This document shows positions 20,268 through 20,269 of a stretch of DNA of 20,269 nucleotides, piece by piece (the stretch's first letter is position 1; the number at the start of each line of letters is the position of its first letter). The notes beneath the pieces are model-generated. The model saw only the letters and a program-made list of their open reading frames with translations. It made no database searches and was not told the DNA's origin. Position numbers and translations under genes: made by a program. The DNA is taken from contig CAYMIV010000016.1 in NCBI GenBank assembly GCA_964390945.1, positions 1 through 20,269 of the forward strand, written 5' to 3'. Source of the DNA: Damh-18 sp964390945 (lineage in GTDB: Bacteria > Patescibacteriota > Minisyncoccia > Phycocordibacterales > UBA918).

Positions 20268-20269
20268 TT

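Noticed and set aside
1..20269. CRISPR arrays, insertion sequences, prophage genes
   Set aside because: No regularly spaced repeats, transposase or phage structural signatures were seen in any frame.
1..20269. Alternative genetic code (UGA as Gly)
   Set aside because: UGA terminates miaA, the ftsQ-like gene, dus and the 126-residue gene at expected lengths.

Overview
The window looks like a chromosomal segment of a Candidate Phyla Radiation (Patescibacteria, probably Parcubacteria-like) bacterium. This is inferred from gene style, not from a database match. The clues are a dense set of housekeeping genes, trimmed forms of standard proteins (a (p)ppGpp enzyme ending just after TGS, a DnaX without its zinc module, a DprA without an N-terminal SAM domain), many small membrane proteins without a recognised family, and many genes with an extended -10 box only 6-9 bases before the start codon and no Shine-Dalgarno. 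UGA is used as a stop (miaA, ftsQ-like, dus, the 126-residue gene), so this is not the code-25 SR1/Gracilibacteria type.

Left part (1-2340): two abutting perfect hairpins, tRNA-Trp(CCA), miaA interrupted by a 100-N assembly gap, a 236-residue protein of unknown function with its own terminator, and tRNA-Leu(CAA), all on the minus strand. Both tRNAs carry A36-A37-A38, the triplet MiaA recognises. Next come parB (+) and rel (-), which converge with a 4-base overlap of stop codons. From 5171 to 5485 lies a protein-free stretch with a plus-strand promoter, about 200 bases of self-complementary sequence and an intrinsic terminator: a candidate small RNA.

Middle (5486-11375): dprA and topA run on the minus strand, and serS diverges from dprA. 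serS is followed by an FtsQ/DivIB-like division protein. A small two-helix membrane protein on the minus strand has a strong Shine-Dalgarno, which is rare here.

Right part (11376-18789, all plus): a tRNA-dihydrouridine synthase, two small membrane-anchored proteins, a D,D-carboxypeptidase-like protein, dnaX, a histidine phosphatase, and a translationally coupled pair: a three-helix membrane protein and a membrane-anchored two-AAA Clp-type ATPase whose first ATPase module is degenerate. The minus-strand end holds a two-gene unit (anchored cytochrome b5-domain protein plus four-helix membrane protein) and a 72-residue membrane protein. The last 110 bases fold into a nested multi-helix element.

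Functionally the genes cover tRNA maturation and charging (miaA, dus, serS, two tRNAs), chromosome handling and replication (parB, topA, dprA, dnaX), stress signalling (rel), cell wall and division (ftsQ-like, carboxypeptidase), and membrane-linked protein remodelling (the Clp-like ATPase unit). The best candidates for undescribed biology are the membrane Clp-like ATPase with its coupled partner, the two structured non-coding elements, the cytochrome b5 unit, and the uniform leaderless promoter architecture.
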